A stretch of DNA of 23,644 nucleotides. Source: JBOGOC01 sp050747525 (GTDB taxonomy: Bacteria > Acidobacteriota > Polarisedimenticolia > JACPZX01 > DASXTC01). The notes below the pieces were generated by a model that saw only the letters and a list, made by a program, of their open reading frames with translations, had not been told where the DNA came from and did no database searches. Of the stretch, positions 23,019 through 23,644 are shown piece by piece. The stretch covers positions 1-23,644 of the forward strand of contig JBOGOC010000090.1 of assembly GCA_050747525.1 (NCBI GenBank), read 5' to 3'. Numbering within the stretch: the stretch's first letter is position 1; each line of letters begins with the position of its first letter. The position numbers and the translations under genes were made by a program.

Positions 23019-23556
23019 ACGCCACGAACCCGTTCACCAGCTCCTGGAGCACCTTGCGCGTCCTCTCGTCCTGGAGCGTCCCGGCCGCGTCGAACACCTG
23101 CCCCGCCTGCGCCACGTAGAGCGACTTGCCGTACCACGGGCGCGTCCCCAGCGTGCGCAGCACGGGGAGCCACGCCGTCTGTGCCAGCCTGGTTCCACCC
23201 GCACCGGGAGTCGCTCCCATCAGGGCGACGGGCTTTCCGCCGAAGACACGCGCGATGTCCGCCGGCGGCCTGGAGAGCCAGTCGATCGCGTTCTTGAAGA
23301 CCCCCGGCATGGAGTTGTTGTACTCCGGAGTCGCCAGCAGCAGTCCCGATGCCGCCGCGATCCGGTCCTTGAGTTGCGTCACAGGAGCGGGGATGCCGTC
23401 CCTGGTCTCGGCGTCCCCGTCGTACAGCGGTATCCCCGCGAGGGTCTCGATCTCGATCCGGCTCCCGGCCGGCGCCATCTCCGCGGCGGCGCGCAGCAGC
23501 GCGGCGTTGTAGGAGCCGAGCCTCAGGCTCCCCGCGAGGCCGATGATGGTGGCCAT
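23005..23556 (-). CDS. NADPH-dependent FMN reductase (flavodoxin-like NAD(P)H oxidoreductase)
   Basis: 183 residues, one flavodoxin-like domain. The phosphate-binding loop of FMN is GLAGSLRLGSYNAALLRAA at the N-terminus, and the second signature is ATPEYNNSMPGVFKNAIDWL, followed by GGKPVALMGATPGAGGTRLA. These are standard for the NADPH-dependent FMN reductase family (SsuE/ChrR/azoreductase-like), which reduces flavin, quinones or metals such as chromate. The particular substrate cannot be read from sequence. GGAGG 9 bases before the ATG at 23556 supports the start. The remaining 88 bases to the right edge hold its upstream region; a -10-like TATGCT on the minus strand is visible near 23593-23598, without a convincing -35 box. 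Its 3' end overlaps the transpeptidase gene by 14 bases. Confidence 0.9.
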   Translation of the reverse strand: MATIIGLAGSLRLGSYNAALLRAAAEMAPAGSRIEIETLAGIPLYDGDAETRDGIPAPVTQLKDRIAAASGLLLATPEYNNSMPGVFKNAIDWLSRPPADIARVFGGKPVALMGATPGAGGTRLAQTAWLPVLRTLGTRPWYGKSLYVAQAGQVFDAAGTLQDERTRKVLQELVNGFVAFTAP

Positions 23557-23644
23557 GCTTTCGATCCTCCCTCGTGGCTGCTGGTTCGCGGAGCATATCG
23601 CAGAGGCGGGCAGCGCGAGGTGCAGGACTGCGTGTGCGGTGGGG

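Overview
The window is a dense, high-GC stretch of chromosome from a Gram-negative bacterium. It carries 18 protein-coding genes, one of them cut by the left edge and one (Ku) interrupted by a frameshift. No rRNA, tRNA, CRISPR array, insertion sequence or phage gene was seen. An outer-membrane barrel protein, several signal peptides and YceI point to a diderm cell. High GC, an OpcA homologue, a queuosine-mannosyltransferase-type protein, an EVE protein and a YHS-type copper ATPase together would suit an uncultivated Acidobacteriota-like lineage. That placement is an inference, and no marker gene in the window settles it.

Layout, left to right. (1) 1-631, minus: N-terminal part of an exported protein that looks like the pro-region of a subtilisin-like protease, with its own promoter. 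(2) 732-4116, minus: the oxidative pentose-phosphate operon zwf-opcA-pgl, with both junctions as 4-base ATGA overlaps. (3) 4171-5607, plus: an exported beta-propeller-like protein with a proline-rich linker, divergent from zwf. (4) 5610-5945, minus: a small membrane protein. (5) 6020-6958, plus: an RluA-family pseudouridine synthase, followed by a small outer-membrane barrel gene (7066-7602) with a good promoter. (6) 7649-10999, minus: the NHEJ pair Ku-LigD, with Ku split by a one-base frameshift. (7) 11090-12181, plus: a DUF3524/GTDC1-like glycosyltransferase, the family that mannosylates queuosine in tRNA. (8) 12240-16194, plus: a fused E1 alpha/beta 2-oxoacid dehydrogenase, then a DUF2157 membrane protein and a DUF4824-like partner. 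(9) 16246-18940, plus: an exported S9 peptidase and a DUF4410-like secreted protein. (10) 18957-19547, minus: YceI. (11) 19640-23018, plus: EVE protein, copper ATPase and L,D-transpeptidase, joined by ATGA and GTGA overlaps. (12) 23005-23556, minus: an FMN reductase.

How the genes fit together. zwf, opcA and pgl make the NADPH-producing first two steps of the pentose-phosphate pathway plus the G6PDH assembly factor. Ku and LigD would repair double-strand breaks if Ku can be made. The copper ATPase, YceI and FMN reductase suggest metal and redox stress handling, but their adjacency may be chance. Several genes (zwf, Ku, the EVE gene) lack a Shine-Dalgarno sequence and have a -10-like hexamer 6-8 bases before the start codon, which suggests leaderless transcripts. 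I did not find a clearly new multi-gene system. The strongest leads are the broken Ku, the bacterial queuosine-mannosyltransferase candidate with a dyad abutting its start codon, and the EVE-CopA-transpeptidase coupled operon.
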